Of a stretch of DNA of 64,000 nucleotides, positions 24,966-35,400 are shown in pieces (positions within the stretch are counted from its first letter, which is position 1; each line of letters begins with the position of its first letter). The stretch comes from Comamonadaceae bacterium UBA4962. GTDB taxonomy: Bacteria > Pseudomonadota > Gammaproteobacteria > Burkholderiales > Burkholderiaceae_C. A model generated the notes under the pieces. The model made no database searches. It was given only the letters and a program-made list of their open reading frames with translations, and was not told the DNA's origin. The stretch spans positions 207,053-271,052 of the forward strand of contig DHAE01000029.1 in the NCBI GenBank assembly GCA_002397315.1, read 5' to 3'. The position numbers and the translations under genes were made by a program.

Positions 24966-26126
24966 TCAGCGCGGACACGTGCCCGGCAGCAGGATGGAGC
25001 GGTCCACGCGGTGGATGTCGGTGTGGCCGCAGAAGGCCATGGTGATGTCGAGTTCCTTCTGCAGGATCTGCAGCGCGCGGGTCACGCCCGCCTCCCCGAA
25101 AGCGCCCAGCCCATAGAGGAAGCTGCGCCCGATGAGCGTGCCGCGCGCGCCCAGCGCCCAGGCCTTGAGCACCTCCTGGCCGCCGCGGATGCCGCCGTCC
25201 ATCCATACCTCGATGTCGCGGCCCACGGCGTCCACGATGCCCGGCAGCGCATGGATGGACGACGGCGCGCCGTCGAGCTGGCGGCCGCCGTGGTTGCTGA
25301 CCACGATCGCGTCGGCGCCCGCGTCCACCGCCAGGCGCGCATCTTCCGCATCCATGATGCCTTTCAGGATGAGCTTGCCGCCCCAGCGCCGCTTGATCCA
25401 CTCCACGTCGCGCCAGTTCAGCCGCGGGTCGAACTGCTCGGCCGTCCACGACGACAGCGAGGACAGATCGCCCACGCCCTTGGCATGGCCCACGATGTTG
25501 CCGAAGGTGCGCCGCTTCGTGCCCAGCATGCCGAGGCACCAGCGCGGCTTGGTGGCGAGGTCGAGCAGGTTGGTGAGCGTGGGCCGCGGCGGTGTGGAAA
25601 GACCGTTCTTGATGTCCTTGTGGCGCTGCCCGAGGATCTGCAGGTCGAGCGTGACCTGCAGCGCGGAGACGCCCGCCGCCTTGGCGCGGTCGATGAGGCG
25701 CTCGACGAAATCACGGTCGCGCATCACGTACACCTGGAACCAGAAGCCCGGCCCCGCGTGCTCCGCGACGTCCTCGATCGAGCAGATGCTCATGGTGGAG
25801 AGCGTGAAAGGCACGCCGAACGCCCGCGCCGCGCGCGCGCCGAGGATTTCCCCGTCGGCATGCTGCATGCCCGTGAGGCCCGTGGGTGCGATCGCCACGG
25901 GCATGGCCACGTCCTGCCCCACCATCTTCGTGCGCGTGGTGCGGTTCTCCATGTTCACCGCCACGCGCTGGCGCAGCTTGATCGCCTGGAAGTCTTCCGA
26001 ATTGGCGCGGTAGGTGCTCTCGGTGTACGAACCGGAATCGGCGTAGTCGTAGAACATGCGCGGCACGCGGCGGCGGGCGACGGTGCGCAGGTCTTCGATG
26101 CAGGTGATGCGGGACAGGTCGGTCAC
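24966..26126 (-). CDS. lldD: FMN-dependent alpha-hydroxy-acid dehydrogenase (L-lactate dehydrogenase type)
   Basis: 386 residues. It oxidises L-lactate or a related 2-hydroxy acid with FMN. Family landmarks are RVPRMFYDYADSGSYTE, IAPTGLTGMQHADGE, FWFQVYVMRDRDF, the Lys of LILKGIMDAEDA, and the active-site signature VSNHGGRQLDGAPSS with the catalytic His, followed by WMDGGIRGGQEVLKA and LGARGTLIGRSFLYGLGA. The chain length and soluble N-terminus fit LldD rather than eukaryotic glycolate oxidase; the exact hydroxy acid is not proven. It ends in its own terminator at 24816-24841. The 174-base gap upstream of its start probably holds its promoter, but I see no clear hexamers. Confidence 0.85.
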   Translation of the reverse strand: MTDLSRITCIEDLRTVARRRVPRMFYDYADSGSYTESTYRANSEDFQAIKLRQRVAVNMENRTTRTKMVGQDVAMPVAIAPTGLTGMQHADGEILGARAARAFGVPFTLSTMSICSIEDVAEHAGPGFWFQVYVMRDRDFVERLIDRAKAAGVSALQVTLDLQILGQRHKDIKNGLSTPPRPTLTNLLDLATKPRWCLGMLGTKRRTFGNIVGHAKGVGDLSSLSSWTAEQFDPRLNWRDVEWIKRRWGGKLILKGIMDAEDARLAVDAGADAIVVSNHGGRQLDGAPSSIHALPGIVDAVGRDIEVWMDGGIRGGQEVLKAWALGARGTLIGRSFLYGLGAFGEAGVTRALQILQKELDITMAFCGHTDIHRVDRSILLPGTCPR

Positions 26127-26300
26127 GGGAAAGGCTCCTGGTCGTTGTTCTGTGGCGCGCGGCCCCGGCGGGGACGCGGGCGCGGGACCATCGTAGCGGC
26201 GGATGCACGGCCCGGGTGCTGATGATTTTTCTGATGCGTTGAGGCTTTTTGCACGGCCCCGCCCAGCACACCGGGCCCCGCGCGCGCGGAGGCAGGAAGC

Positions 26301-27161
26301 TCAGCGCCGGGCCAGCGCGACGCCCGCGATCGCGACCGCGAATCCCACCACCTGCGGCGCCGTGAGCGTTTCGCCGAAGATCGCCCAGGCCTGCAGCGCC
26401 GAGAGCGGCGGGACGGCCAGCACCAGCGCCGCGGTGCGCGTGGCCTCGCCATGGCGCATGAGCCAGATGAGCAGCGTGGCGCCGCCGATCGACAGCACCA
26501 GCACCGAATAGGCGAGGTAGCCCCAGAGCAGCGGCGAGCCGTCCCAGCGCGGTTCGCCCAGGCACACCGCCATCAGCACCAGCACGGCGATGGACCCCAC
26601 GTTCTGCACCGCGCTGGCGCTGCGCAGGTCGCCGGCCGCGAGCGGCGACTTCTGCACCATCGAGCCCACCGTGAGCGCGAGGATGCTGCCGGCCGCCGCC
26701 AGCAGCACGGGCAGGGACAGCGCCGCCGCACCCGCGCTGGCGGACAGGCGCGGCCAGAGCACCAGCGCCACGCCGCCGAACCCCAGCGCGAGCCCGGCCC
26801 AGGTGCTCGGGCCCAGGCGGCGGCGCAGCACGGCCACCGCGATCAGCGCCGTGAACAGCGGCTGCAGCGCGCCGATGAGCGCCATCACGCCCGCCGGCAG
26901 CCCGCGCGACATCGCCCACCAACTGGGCCCGACATACAGCCCGTTCATGAGCGCGCCCGCGGCCAGATGCAGCAGGATGCGCCGCGGCCCGCGCGGCCAC
27001 TCGACGCGTGCCCACCAGGCGGCAGCGGCGAACAGCGCCGCCACGCCCACGAAGCGCGCCGCCAGGAACCAGAACGGATCGGCATGCGCCGACACGCCCC
27101 GGCCGACGAGGAAGCCGGTGGACCAGATGGCGACGAAGAGCAGCGGCGCGAGGGCGTTCAT
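26301..27161 (-). CDS. EamA/DMT family transporter
   Basis: 286 residues from MNALAPLLFVAIWSTGFLVGR. Ten hydrophobic helices in two repeated EamA halves are visible. The first half begins IWSTGFLVGRGV and includes LPAGVMALIGALQPLFTALI; the second includes LSIGGATLLIWLMRHGEATRTAALVLAVPPLSALQAWAIFGE. These exporters move metabolites such as amino acids; the substrate cannot be read from sequence. The frame stays open far upstream through pbpC sequence, but hydrophobicity starts only at 27161. The gene begins 37 bases after the pbpC stop on the same strand. Confidence 0.85.
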   Translation of the reverse strand: MNALAPLLFVAIWSTGFLVGRGVSAHADPFWFLAARFVGVAALFAAAAWWARVEWPRGPRRILLHLAAGALMNGLYVGPSWWAMSRGLPAGVMALIGALQPLFTALIAVAVLRRRLGPSTWAGLALGFGGVALVLWPRLSASAGAAALSLPVLLAAAGSILALTVGSMVQKSPLAAGDLRSASAVQNVGSIAVLVLMAVCLGEPRWDGSPLLWGYLAYSVLVLSIGGATLLIWLMRHGEATRTAALVLAVPPLSALQAWAIFGETLTAPQVVGFAVAIAGVALARR

Positions 27162-27198
27162 GGCGAAGAAGCGGGGGTGGACGGCCGGTTCACGGACA

Positions 27199-29592
27199 TC
27201 ATTTGACGCCCGCGCCGCGCACTTCGACGGGGACCGTGTCGAGCACCCGCCCGCCGGCATCCACCAGTTCGATGCGGTGGCGGCCCGGCCAGGGCAGCCA
27301 GGCCCATTCCGCCCCGCGTCCGCGCTCCTTTCCGTCGATGCGCCAGCGCACGTTGGCGGCCGTGCCGCCACCGCCCGCGGTAAAGCGCAGGCGCTGGCGG
27401 TCGGGCGGAATGTCGGGATCGAGCGCCACGATGGTGCCCGGTGCGGGCGAGAGGATGCGCGGCGTGGGCGCCTGGAGCGCGTCCTGGCCGCCGTCCCCCC
27501 CGTCGCCCGCGGTCGTGCCCGCCACGGCGCGGCCTCGGCCACGGGCCGCCACGGCGTTGGCGCCGGAGGCTCCGCCATCGACGGCGAAGAGCGGCTGCTG
27601 CGTTCCGGCGATGAACCACTCCTCGCGCGCGCTTTCGATCAGGCGCGTGCCGCCCGGTTCGGGCCCGAAGCGCACGGCGGCGCGCACCAGCCCGGCCGGC
27701 GGCACGGGTGCCCGGCTGCGCGCGCCGCCCGGGGATCCGGAACGGTGCAGCCAGCCCATCACCTCGGCCCACACGGGCGCCGCGCCGCTGGTGCCGCTCA
27801 CGTCGTGCATGGGGGCGCCGCCGGCATTGCCGACCCAGACGCCCACCGTGTAGCGCTGCGACCAGCCCAGGGCCCAGTTGTCGCGCATGTCCTTGCTGGT
27901 GCCGGTCTTCACGGCCGTCCAGAAGCGCGTGGCGAGCACGCTGTCGGTGCCGAAGGTGCGCGCGCGGGCGTTGCCGTCGGAGAGGATGTCGCCCACGATG
28001 AACGCGGCGCGCGGGTCGATCGCGGGCTCTGGGGCCGGCACGCCGGAGGCCGGTCGGGAAGCCGACGCGCCGGTGGTGGGGCCCGCGCCCCGCGCGCGTG
28101 CCGGGCCGGGCGCGGCGGTGGGCCGCAGCGCCACCGGGCCGGCACGGCCGCCGTTGGCGAGCGCGCGGTAGGCATTCGCGAGGTGCAGCAGCGGCACCTC
28201 GGCGCTGCCGAGGGCCAGGCTGTAGCCGTAGTAGTCGCCGGTCTCGCGCAGCGGCATGCCCAGCGCCCGCAACTGGCGGAAGAACGCGTCGGGCGTGACC
28301 ATGCCGAGGGTGCGCACGGCCGGCACGTTGAGCGAGGCGGCCAGCGCCGTGCGCGCGGACACCCAGCCCTTGAACTGCCGGTCGTAGTTCTGCGGAATGT
28401 AGAGGCCGGACGCGGTCGGGATGTAGGCGGGCGAATCCTCGATCAGCGAGGCCGCGGTGATGCGGCGCTGGGCGATCGCCTGCGCATAGAGGAACGGCTT
28501 GAGCGTGGAGCCCGGCTGGCGCGCGGCGGTCACGCCGTCCACCTCGCCGGCCTGGCTGAGCAGGCCCGACGAGCCCACCCAGGCGAGCACCTCGCCGGTG
28601 GCGTTGTCGAGCACCACCACCGCGCCGTCTTCCACGTGGCGCCCCTGCAGTTCGCGCAGGTGCTGGTGCAGCGATTGCACGGCCATGCGCTGCAGCGGCG
28701 CACTGAGGCTGGAGCGCACCGTGGCGGGCACCGCGCCCTCGGTGCGCGAGAGCAGATGGCGCGCGAAATGCGGCGCATCGCCTTCGCTGGCCGCGTAGTC
28801 GCGCCGCTGCAGGGCAGCGGCCACGAACAGATCGAGCGCATCGCAATCCTCGGGCCGCGGCGCCTTTTTGTCCTCTGCGCCCTTGCCCGGCGTGCCGGGG
28901 CCCGCCCCCATGGTGCGCAGCACGCCGCAGGCACGCCGCGCCACGGCCGCGGGCTGGGCATTGGGCGCACGCACGAGCGCCGCGGCCACGGCGGCCTCGC
29001 GGTCGTCCAGGCCGTGCGGGGCCTTGCCGAACAGCGTGCGCGACAGCGCATCGATACCCACCAGTTCGCCGCGGAACGGCACGAGGTTGAGATAGGCCTC
29101 CAGGATCTGGTCCTTGCGCCAGCGCCGCTCCAGCACCTGCGCGGCCACGGTCTGGCCGAGCTTCTGCACCACGCTCCGGCCACCGGGCCCCTGGCGCCAG
29201 TCGCCGTCCAGCAGGCCCGCGAGCTGCATCGTCAGCGTCGAAGCGCCGCGCGTGCGCTGGTTCCACAGGTTGCCCCACGCGGCGGCGGACACCGCCCGCC
29301 AGTCCACCCCGCTGTGCTCGTAGAAGCGGCGGTCCTCGCTCAGCACCAGCGCTTCGCGCAGCGCGGGCGAGACGTCGTCCAGCCCCGTCCACTGCCCGCG
29401 GCGCACGGTGTTGTCGGTACGCAGCCGCTGCAGCACCTCGCCCTCGCGCGACAGCACCAGCGTGTCGGAAGGCCGGTGGTCGGCCCGCACTTCGGCATAG
29501 GCGGGCAGCGCATGGGCCGCCAGCGGCGAGGCGCAGGCGGCGGTCAGCAGCAGCGCGCCGGCGAGGGAGGCGATGCGCCCGGACCGCAACAT
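27199..29592 (-). CDS. pbpC: Penicillin-binding protein 1C (transglycosylase/transpeptidase)
   Basis: 797 residues from MLRSGRIASLAGALLL; a start 34 codons upstream (29694) is possible. An N-terminal signal/anchor helix is followed by the GT51 transglycosylase (ALVLSEDRRFYEHSGVDWRAV with the catalytic Glu, RGASTLTMQLAGLL, RKDQILEAYLNLVPF). The transpeptidase domain has the SxxK motif in RQPGSTLKPFLYAQ, the S-x-N at SLNVPAV and KTGTS near AVKTGTSKDMRDNW. A C-terminal BiPBP_C domain ends the protein. An Ala/Gly/Pro-rich linker separates the domains. In enterobacteria pbpC adjoins an alpha-2-macroglobulin gene; here that gene is 2.8 kb away on the same strand. Confidence 0.9.
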   Translation of the reverse strand: MLRSGRIASLAGALLLTAACASPLAAHALPAYAEVRADHRPSDTLVLSREGEVLQRLRTDNTVRRGQWTGLDDVSPALREALVLSEDRRFYEHSGVDWRAVSAAAWGNLWNQRTRGASTLTMQLAGLLDGDWRQGPGGRSVVQKLGQTVAAQVLERRWRKDQILEAYLNLVPFRGELVGIDALSRTLFGKAPHGLDDREAAVAAALVRAPNAQPAAVARRACGVLRTMGAGPGTPGKGAEDKKAPRPEDCDALDLFVAAALQRRDYAASEGDAPHFARHLLSRTEGAVPATVRSSLSAPLQRMAVQSLHQHLRELQGRHVEDGAVVVLDNATGEVLAWVGSSGLLSQAGEVDGVTAARQPGSTLKPFLYAQAIAQRRITAASLIEDSPAYIPTASGLYIPQNYDRQFKGWVSARTALAASLNVPAVRTLGMVTPDAFFRQLRALGMPLRETGDYYGYSLALGSAEVPLLHLANAYRALANGGRAGPVALRPTAAPGPARARGAGPTTGASASRPASGVPAPEPAIDPRAAFIVGDILSDGNARARTFGTDSVLATRFWTAVKTGTSKDMRDNWALGWSQRYTVGVWVGNAGGAPMHDVSGTSGAAPVWAEVMGWLHRSGSPGGARSRAPVPPAGLVRAAVRFGPEPGGTRLIESAREEWFIAGTQQPLFAVDGGASGANAVAARGRGRAVAGTTAGDGGDGGQDALQAPTPRILSPAPGTIVALDPDIPPDRQRLRFTAGGGGTAANVRWRIDGKERGRGAEWAWLPWPGRHRIELVDAGGRVLDTVPVEVRGAGVK

Positions 29593-29836
29593 GGCCGGCG
29601 CCGGCGGCACTGCGCGATGATCGGCGCAGTGGTCGGCGGGGCGGAACAATCGGGCGATGGAGACGGTGCGGGCGGCGGCGGGGCGGCGGTGCATGGCGGA
29701 GCGCAGGCTACCACCAATGGCGCCAAGAGAAGGGCCGCCGCGGAAAATCCGGGGCGGCCCAATGCCGGACGGCCTGGAGAAGCCACGCCGCGGCACGCCG
29801 CTCAGCGTGCCGGCGGCGGCCCGCCCGGCCAGGGGC

Positions 29837-31675
29837 TCAGAAGGACTCCCAGTCGCCCTGCGCGCCCTGGCCCGCGAGGGCCGGCGTGGACAGCATGCCC
29901 GCGTTCTTCGCAGCCGCGCGCTCACGCGGGGCCGCGGACCGCACGGCCGCAGCCACCCGGGCGGCGGCCTTGAGCGGCTTGCGCGCGGCCGGAGCGGCAG
30001 CGGGTACCGGCGCTGCCACGGGGGCGCGGGACGCCAGCGCAGCGTGCGCCGCCGCCGTGTCCGCCACGGCCTGGGCAGCGGACGACGCGGCGGGCGCGGC
30101 GGGCGGTGCCGCAGCCGCATGCGCCGCATCCAGGCGGAACACGCCCACGGCCTGCACCAGGTCCTGCGCCTGCGAGCGCAGGCTCGCCGCGGCGGCAGCC
30201 ATTTCCTCCACCAGCGCGGCGTTCTGCTGCGTGGTCTGGTCCATTTCGGTGACGGCTTCGCCGACCTGCGAGACCCCCGCGCTCTGCTCACTGCTGGCCG
30301 CGCTGATCTCGCCCATGATGTCCGTCACGCGGCGGATGCTGCCCACCACTTCGGTCATCGTGCTGCCGGCCCGGTCGGCCAGCTGGGCGCCGCTCTCCAC
30401 GCGCTCCACGCTGGCGGTGATGAGTTCCTTGATCTCCTTGGCGGCGCTGGCGCTGCGCTGCGCGAGGTTGCGCACCTCGCCCGCCACCACCGCGAAGCCC
30501 CGGCCCTGTTCGCCCGCACGGGCCGCCTCCACGGCCGCGTTCAGCGCCAGGATGTTGGTCTGGAAAGCGATTCCGTCGATCACGTTGATGATGTCCGCGA
30601 TGCGGCGCGAGCTTTCGGAAATGCCCTTCATGGTGTCGACCACCTGCGCGACCACCGCGCCGCCCTGCTCCGCCACGCCGCTCGCGGCCTGCGCGAGCTG
30701 ATTCGCCTGCCGGGCGTTGTCGGCGTTCTGCGATACGGTCGAACCCAGCTCTTCCATGGAGGCGGCCGTCTCTTCCAGGGCACTCGCCTGGCTCTCGGTA
30801 CGGGACGACAGGTCCGAATTGCCCTGCGCGATCTGCATGCTGGCCGACGCCACCGATTCGCTGCCCTGGCGCACCTGGGCCACCACGCGGATCAGCGATG
30901 CGTTCATGTCGCGCAGGTTCTGCAGCAGCACGCCCACCTCGTCGCGGCCCGTCACGTCGATGCGCTGCGTCAGATCGCCCGCGGCGACGGCACGGGCCAC
31001 CTCGACGGCCCGGGCGATGGGCCGCGTGATGGAGCGCGTCACCCAGAGGCTGAGCACCACGGCCACGATCACCGCAAGGGCCGTGCCCACGAATTCCATC
31101 AGCAGCGCGGTGGTACGGGCGGATTCCGCGTCGGCCACGCGCTGCTCCAGCAGATCGTGCTCCGTCTTTGAGAACTCTGCCTGCACGGCCCGGAAACCAT
31201 CCATCGCCGCCTTGTCGCGCGCCTTGCCGAACTCGGCCACGAACGCGTCGAGCGGCATGGTGCCGGCATCCACGTCGCGGCGCATGTCCAGCAACGATTG
31301 CATCACGGCAGCGAAATCCGCCTGCCGCGCGCGCAGGGTTTCCAGGCGCTTTTGCTGCCCGGGATTGTCGGCCGTCAGGGCGCGCGTCGCCTGCCAGGCC
31401 GATTCGAACGATTCGCGGCCCTGGTTCCACGGCCCGAGGAACGAGGGGTTGCCCGACAGCAGGTAGCCCCGGGCGCCCGTTTCCATGTTGACCATGCCCA
31501 GCATCATCTGCTGCGCGCCTTCCAGCACCTTGTAGGTATGGATGTTCATGTCCCCGGCTTCCTTCAGCCGGCCCTGGCTCGTGATGGCCACGCCGATCAC
31601 CACCAGGAAGATCGCGATCACGCCACCGAAAGCCAGCATCAGCCGGCGGGCCAGGGGCCAATGGGAAATGTTCAT
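29837..31675 (-). CDS. Methyl-accepting chemotaxis protein with CHASE3-like sensor and CheR-tether tail
   Basis: 612 residues from MNISHWPLARRLM. Membrane helix 1 at about residues 11-31. A periplasmic helical domain contains MVNMETGARGYLLSGNPSFLGPW, the CHASE3-type signature. Membrane helix 2 is near residues 190-210, then HAMP and the signalling domain (IDGIAFQTNILALNAAVEA). After residue about 525 comes an 80-residue Ala/Pro-rich flexible linker ending in the pentapeptide DWESF, the xWxxF type of tether that recruits CheR/CheB in enterobacterial receptors. This suggests it behaves as a high-abundance, methylation-competent receptor. Confidence 0.9.
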   Translation of the reverse strand: MNISHWPLARRLMLAFGGVIAIFLVVIGVAITSQGRLKEAGDMNIHTYKVLEGAQQMMLGMVNMETGARGYLLSGNPSFLGPWNQGRESFESAWQATRALTADNPGQQKRLETLRARQADFAAVMQSLLDMRRDVDAGTMPLDAFVAEFGKARDKAAMDGFRAVQAEFSKTEHDLLEQRVADAESARTTALLMEFVGTALAVIVAVVLSLWVTRSITRPIARAVEVARAVAAGDLTQRIDVTGRDEVGVLLQNLRDMNASLIRVVAQVRQGSESVASASMQIAQGNSDLSSRTESQASALEETAASMEELGSTVSQNADNARQANQLAQAASGVAEQGGAVVAQVVDTMKGISESSRRIADIINVIDGIAFQTNILALNAAVEAARAGEQGRGFAVVAGEVRNLAQRSASAAKEIKELITASVERVESGAQLADRAGSTMTEVVGSIRRVTDIMGEISAASSEQSAGVSQVGEAVTEMDQTTQQNAALVEEMAAAAASLRSQAQDLVQAVGVFRLDAAHAAAAPPAAPAASSAAQAVADTAAAHAALASRAPVAAPVPAAAPAARKPLKAAARVAAAVRSAAPRERAAAKNAGMLSTPALAGQGAQGDWESF

Positions 31676-32011
31676 CGAAACACCCGCTTTCGTACAAGAA
31701 ATACTGCGCACGACGGGGGACCGGCCACCGGTCCGCACTGCAGTCCGTTGCAGCCACCAACCATCGTGGGAAGTGCGAAAGCGATACTAAAGTTACAAAA
31801 TTACTCGATTTGTCAGCCAACCACTTACATCACTGTCGACTTCGGTCCGGCATGGCGTAACTCTGCAGTTGCAGTTCTGACCGTGCCGTTAAACAGGGTG
31901 ACGCGGGAGTCAGGTTTCGCCCGAAAGGGTGAGCGTTCACGGGCGGGACTGATGCGCCTCAAGGCATGGCGGCGGCTCCGGCCGCACACTGGCCCCAGGA
32001 GGCTCCGCACG
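31676..32011. other. Divergent control region between chemoreceptor and DUF3079 gene
   Basis: 336 bases without a gene, with an AT-rich centre (31780-31880) unusual for this genome. It holds a candidate minus-strand promoter at 31792-31820 and the strong ribosome site of the DUF3079 gene (AGGAGG at 31997-32002). I see no clear sigma-28 promoter. Confidence 0.5.
31792..31820 (-). promoter_or_regulatory. Candidate promoter of the second chemoreceptor gene
   Basis: Minus strand: TTGGCT (31815-31820), 17-base spacer, TGTAAC (31792-31797). Each hexamer matches the sigma-70 consensus at four of six positions. It lies about 117 bases before the start codon. Confidence 0.3.
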
Positions 32012-32233
32012 ATGCAACGCAAATTTCCCGAACACCCGGCGCATCCGGAGCGCATCTGCTGGGGCTGCGACCGCTACTGCCCCACCGACGCGCTCGCCTG
32101 CGGCAACGGCTCGGAGCGCACGCAGCACCCTTCGGAGCTGTTCGGGGACGACTGGCTCACCTGGACGCCGCCGGCCAGCACGCCGCCCTCGCCCGCAGCC
32201 GCGGTGCTTTCCGCCGACGCGGAAAGGCGCTGA
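32012..32233 (+). CDS. DUF3079 small protein
   Basis: 73 residues with a consensus ribosome site AGGAGG nine bases before the ATG. The sequence KFPEHPAHPERICWGCDRYC, then LACGNGSERTQHPSELFGDDW, matches the DUF3079 family as I know it: three to four conserved Cys in CWGCDRYC and ACGNG that could bind metal, and a conserved HPSELFG. The tail after residue 50 is Pro/Ala/Ser-rich. Function is unknown. Its 3' end overlaps, on the opposite strand, the remnant of a GNAT gene. Confidence 0.8.
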   Translation: MQRKFPEHPAHPERICWGCDRYCPTDALACGNGSERTQHPSELFGDDWLTWTPPASTPPSPAAAVLSADAERR

Positions 32234-32429
32234 CCGGACCGTCTCCCCGGCGGCGCATCACGCCTTCGGCCACGAAGCTCCAGCCCGGGTTGCGCGCGAG
32301 GTGGCGGGCCCTCTCCGCGTACGCATCGGCATCGCGCAACGAGCCACCCGGCGTGGCCTGCACGGGCCGCAGTACCTCGGCATGGTCCCGGAGCGCCATC
32401 GTGCGGATCGACGGCGCATCCGCCGTCAT
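32157..32429 (-). pseudogene. GNAT acetyltransferase remnant (N-terminal fragment)
   Basis: 90-codon frame whose start overlaps the alpha-2-macroglobulin stop by four bases (ATGA). The first 55 residues look like the beginning of a GNAT N-acetyltransferase (IRTMALRDHAEVL, SLRDADAYAERARHLARNP, SFVAE). Immediately after SFVAE the frame turns into Arg/Ala-rich sequence running antisense over DUF3079, and the acetyl-CoA-binding motif A never appears. I read this as a gene truncated by a rearrangement. A functional 90-aa protein is unlikely. Confidence 0.6.
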
Positions 32430-35400
32430 TTCGCCGCCTGCACCTTCATGCGCGCGTTGGGCGTCTCGCCGAACATCTCGGGCGCGTACATCGCCTCCAC
32501 GCGCGTCGGGGGCAGCGCGAATTCGCCGACGTTGTTCAGGCGCACGGTGTATTCGGCCGTGAGCGATCCCTTCGACACGTACTCGTAGTAGCCGCGCCAG
32601 GCTTCGAAGCTGCGCTCCTCGAACGCCAGCCAACCGCTGCCACCGCCGCCGCGTTGTTCGCCCTGCGTCGCGATCTCGGAATCGCGGCCCAGGCCGTTGC
32701 CGAGGATGGTGGCACCGCCCGGTACCGGGTCGGTCAGCACCACCCAGGTCATGTCGGCGGTGGACGTCACCTCCAGCTTCACGCGCAGCACGTCGCCGCG
32801 CGTGTACTGGCCCGCCACCGCCTGCTCCACGGGCGTGACCGTCTTCTTGACGGTGTAGCCCGCGGAGAACGGCGCCTTCAACTGCACGGCGGCCACCGAC
32901 TGCAGCGTGAGCCACGGTTTGCCGGTGCCCTGCTGGGTCACGCTCAGCGTCTCCTTGCCGCCCGCGGCGCTCCAGGGCAGGAACATGCCGTTGTGGGTGA
33001 GGTTGCCGGGCGCGGCGGGGGCGCCGAACCACGTCGTCTGGTGCGGCGCGCCGGCGGCGCCGGCCGTCGACACGCGGCCGACCTTGCTCCAGTCCACCGT
33101 GGCCGTGTTGGCGCCCATCGCGGCGCGGGTGGTGCCGGTGACCGGCGTGGCCTCGAACTTCGCGCTGAACTTCTCCAGCGCCAGGCCGCCCCACAGGTTG
33201 GCCGTGGTGGTGTGCCACGCCCCGCCCTGCTGGCGCGCGATGAAGCCGTTCGCCAGCCGGCCCATGTCGTCCTTCCAGGCCGGATCGTCCATCACCGCCA
33301 GCATCAGGCGCGCGGTGTTGACGTCGCCGTTCTGCATCAGCCACCACCAGTAGTCGTCCTGCTCGGTGCTGAAGACCAGCTTCGTGCCCTGGTAGGACAG
33401 CCGTGCCTTGAGGATCTGCGTGGCTTCCGCCAGGCGCTGCTCGCGCTGCGGCGCATCGGGCACGCGGCGCAGCACGTTCAGCCAGTCGATCACGCTGTGC
33501 GTGGGCCACTGGTTGGGCGCCACGGTGATGGACGAGAGCATGCGTCCCGTGGCCTTGCCGTAGCGCGAGAGCGCTTCGATCGCCGCGAGCTTGCGCATGT
33601 CCAGGTCCTTGCGCGGGCTCCAGAAGTCGCGCTGGATGCGGCCTTCGACGAAGGCGATCAGGCCGCGCTCCATCGGCGCGCGCACCTCGGGCGAGAGCGC
33701 GAAGGCCGGGTCGAGGGACGAGGCCTCGTGCGTGGCCGCGAGCAGGTAGGCGGTGAGCGTGTCGCTGCCGCGGTTGCCGCTGCCCGCCTGCGGCGGGAAG
33801 TAGCTGGCGAGCCCGTCGCCGTCCAGGTAGGTGGGCAGCTGCCCCACCACGGCCTGCCAGAGCTTGCCGTCGCGCAGGCCCACGGCCTTGCTCGTCTTCT
33901 GCTCCAGGCAGATGAACGGGTAGTTGGCGAACCAGTCGCGCACGCCCGGCAGGCCCTCGGCGAGCTTGGGTTGCAGCGACATCTTCAGGCCACCGCGGCC
34001 GGGGATCGCGTCCGCGGGCGGCTTCACGTCGATGCCGAAGCTGCCGTCCACCTGCACGAGCGTGGCCTGCTGCACGGTGAGCGGCACCGCCGGCACGAGG
34101 CGCTGCGTGGCCTTGAGCGCGTCGCGCGCGCCGCCGGCCCCGGGCGTCGTGTCGCGCGCTTCGATCTCCCAGAGGATCGCCTCGGCGCGCGTCTGCGCGA
34201 GCTGCGGCGGGGCCGTCACGTTCCAGGCCACCTCGCGGGCTTCGCCGGCGGGGATGTCCACCGTCTGCTTCTCCAGCGTCAGCAGCGTGGCGCGCGGCGC
34301 CACCTCGACCTTCATGGCGGCCTTGGTGGTGTTGCGCAGCGTGAACTGGGCGCGGAACTGATCGTCCTCGCGCACCAGCGGCGGCAGGCCGCTGATGATC
34401 TGCAGATCCTGCGTCGCGCGGATGCTGGTCGAACCCGTGCCGAACAGGCCCGTGCCCGCATCGGCCACCGCGACGATCTTGAAAGTGGTGAGCGCGTCAT
34501 TCAGCGGCACGGTGACCTGCGCGCGCCCGTTCGCGTCGAGCCGCACCGCCGGCTGCCACAGCAGCAGCGTGTCGAGCAGCTCGCGCGTCTGCGCGCGGCC
34601 CCCGCCGCCGCCCGCGGGCACGGCTTTCTTGCCGTAATGGCGCCGGCCGATGATCTCCATCTGCGCGGTGGACGTCTCCACGCCCCAGGCGCGGCGCTGC
34701 AACATCGCATCCAGCAGGTTCCAGCTCGTGTTGGGCATCAGCTCCAGCAGGGCCTGGTCCACCGCGGCCACGGCCACCTCGGCGTTCGCGGCGGGCTTGC
34801 CGTCGGGCAGCGTGGCGCTGATCGTGACCTGCGCCTTGCCGCGCACCGCGTAGCTTTCCTTGTCGGCGGCCACCTTCACCTCGATGCGGTGCGCCTTCGC
34901 GCCCACCCTGAGTTCGGCCAGGCCCAGGCGGTAGGCGGGCTTGGAGAGGTCCACCATGGCCGTCGGCGCGACGTATTCCTTGCCCTCGTACCAGAAGGCC
35001 GTCCACCACTCGCGCGGCGCCTTGAAGCCCCAGGTGAAGAAGCTGTACCACGGCACCTCGCGCAGCCGGCCGCGCAGCGCCAGCACGCTCACGTAGACGT
35101 TCGGGCCCCAGCCCTCCTCGATCTTGAGCTGCACCGTCGGATCCTGCCCGTTCAACTGCACCACGCGCATGTCGATCACGCCCTCGCGCTCCACGCTCAC
35201 CAGCGCCGTCGCCTGGCGGAACGGCATGCGCACCTGCAGCCGGGCGGTCTCGCCGGGCTGGTAGCTCTTCTTCTCGGGCAGCACGTCGATGCGGTCGTGG
35301 TCCTCGCCGCCGAACCACAGTTCGCCCTGGCGCGTCACCCAGACCGACGCGGCCGCTTCCGACTGGTTGCCGTCCTTGTCGCGCGCGGTGACGACGAGTT

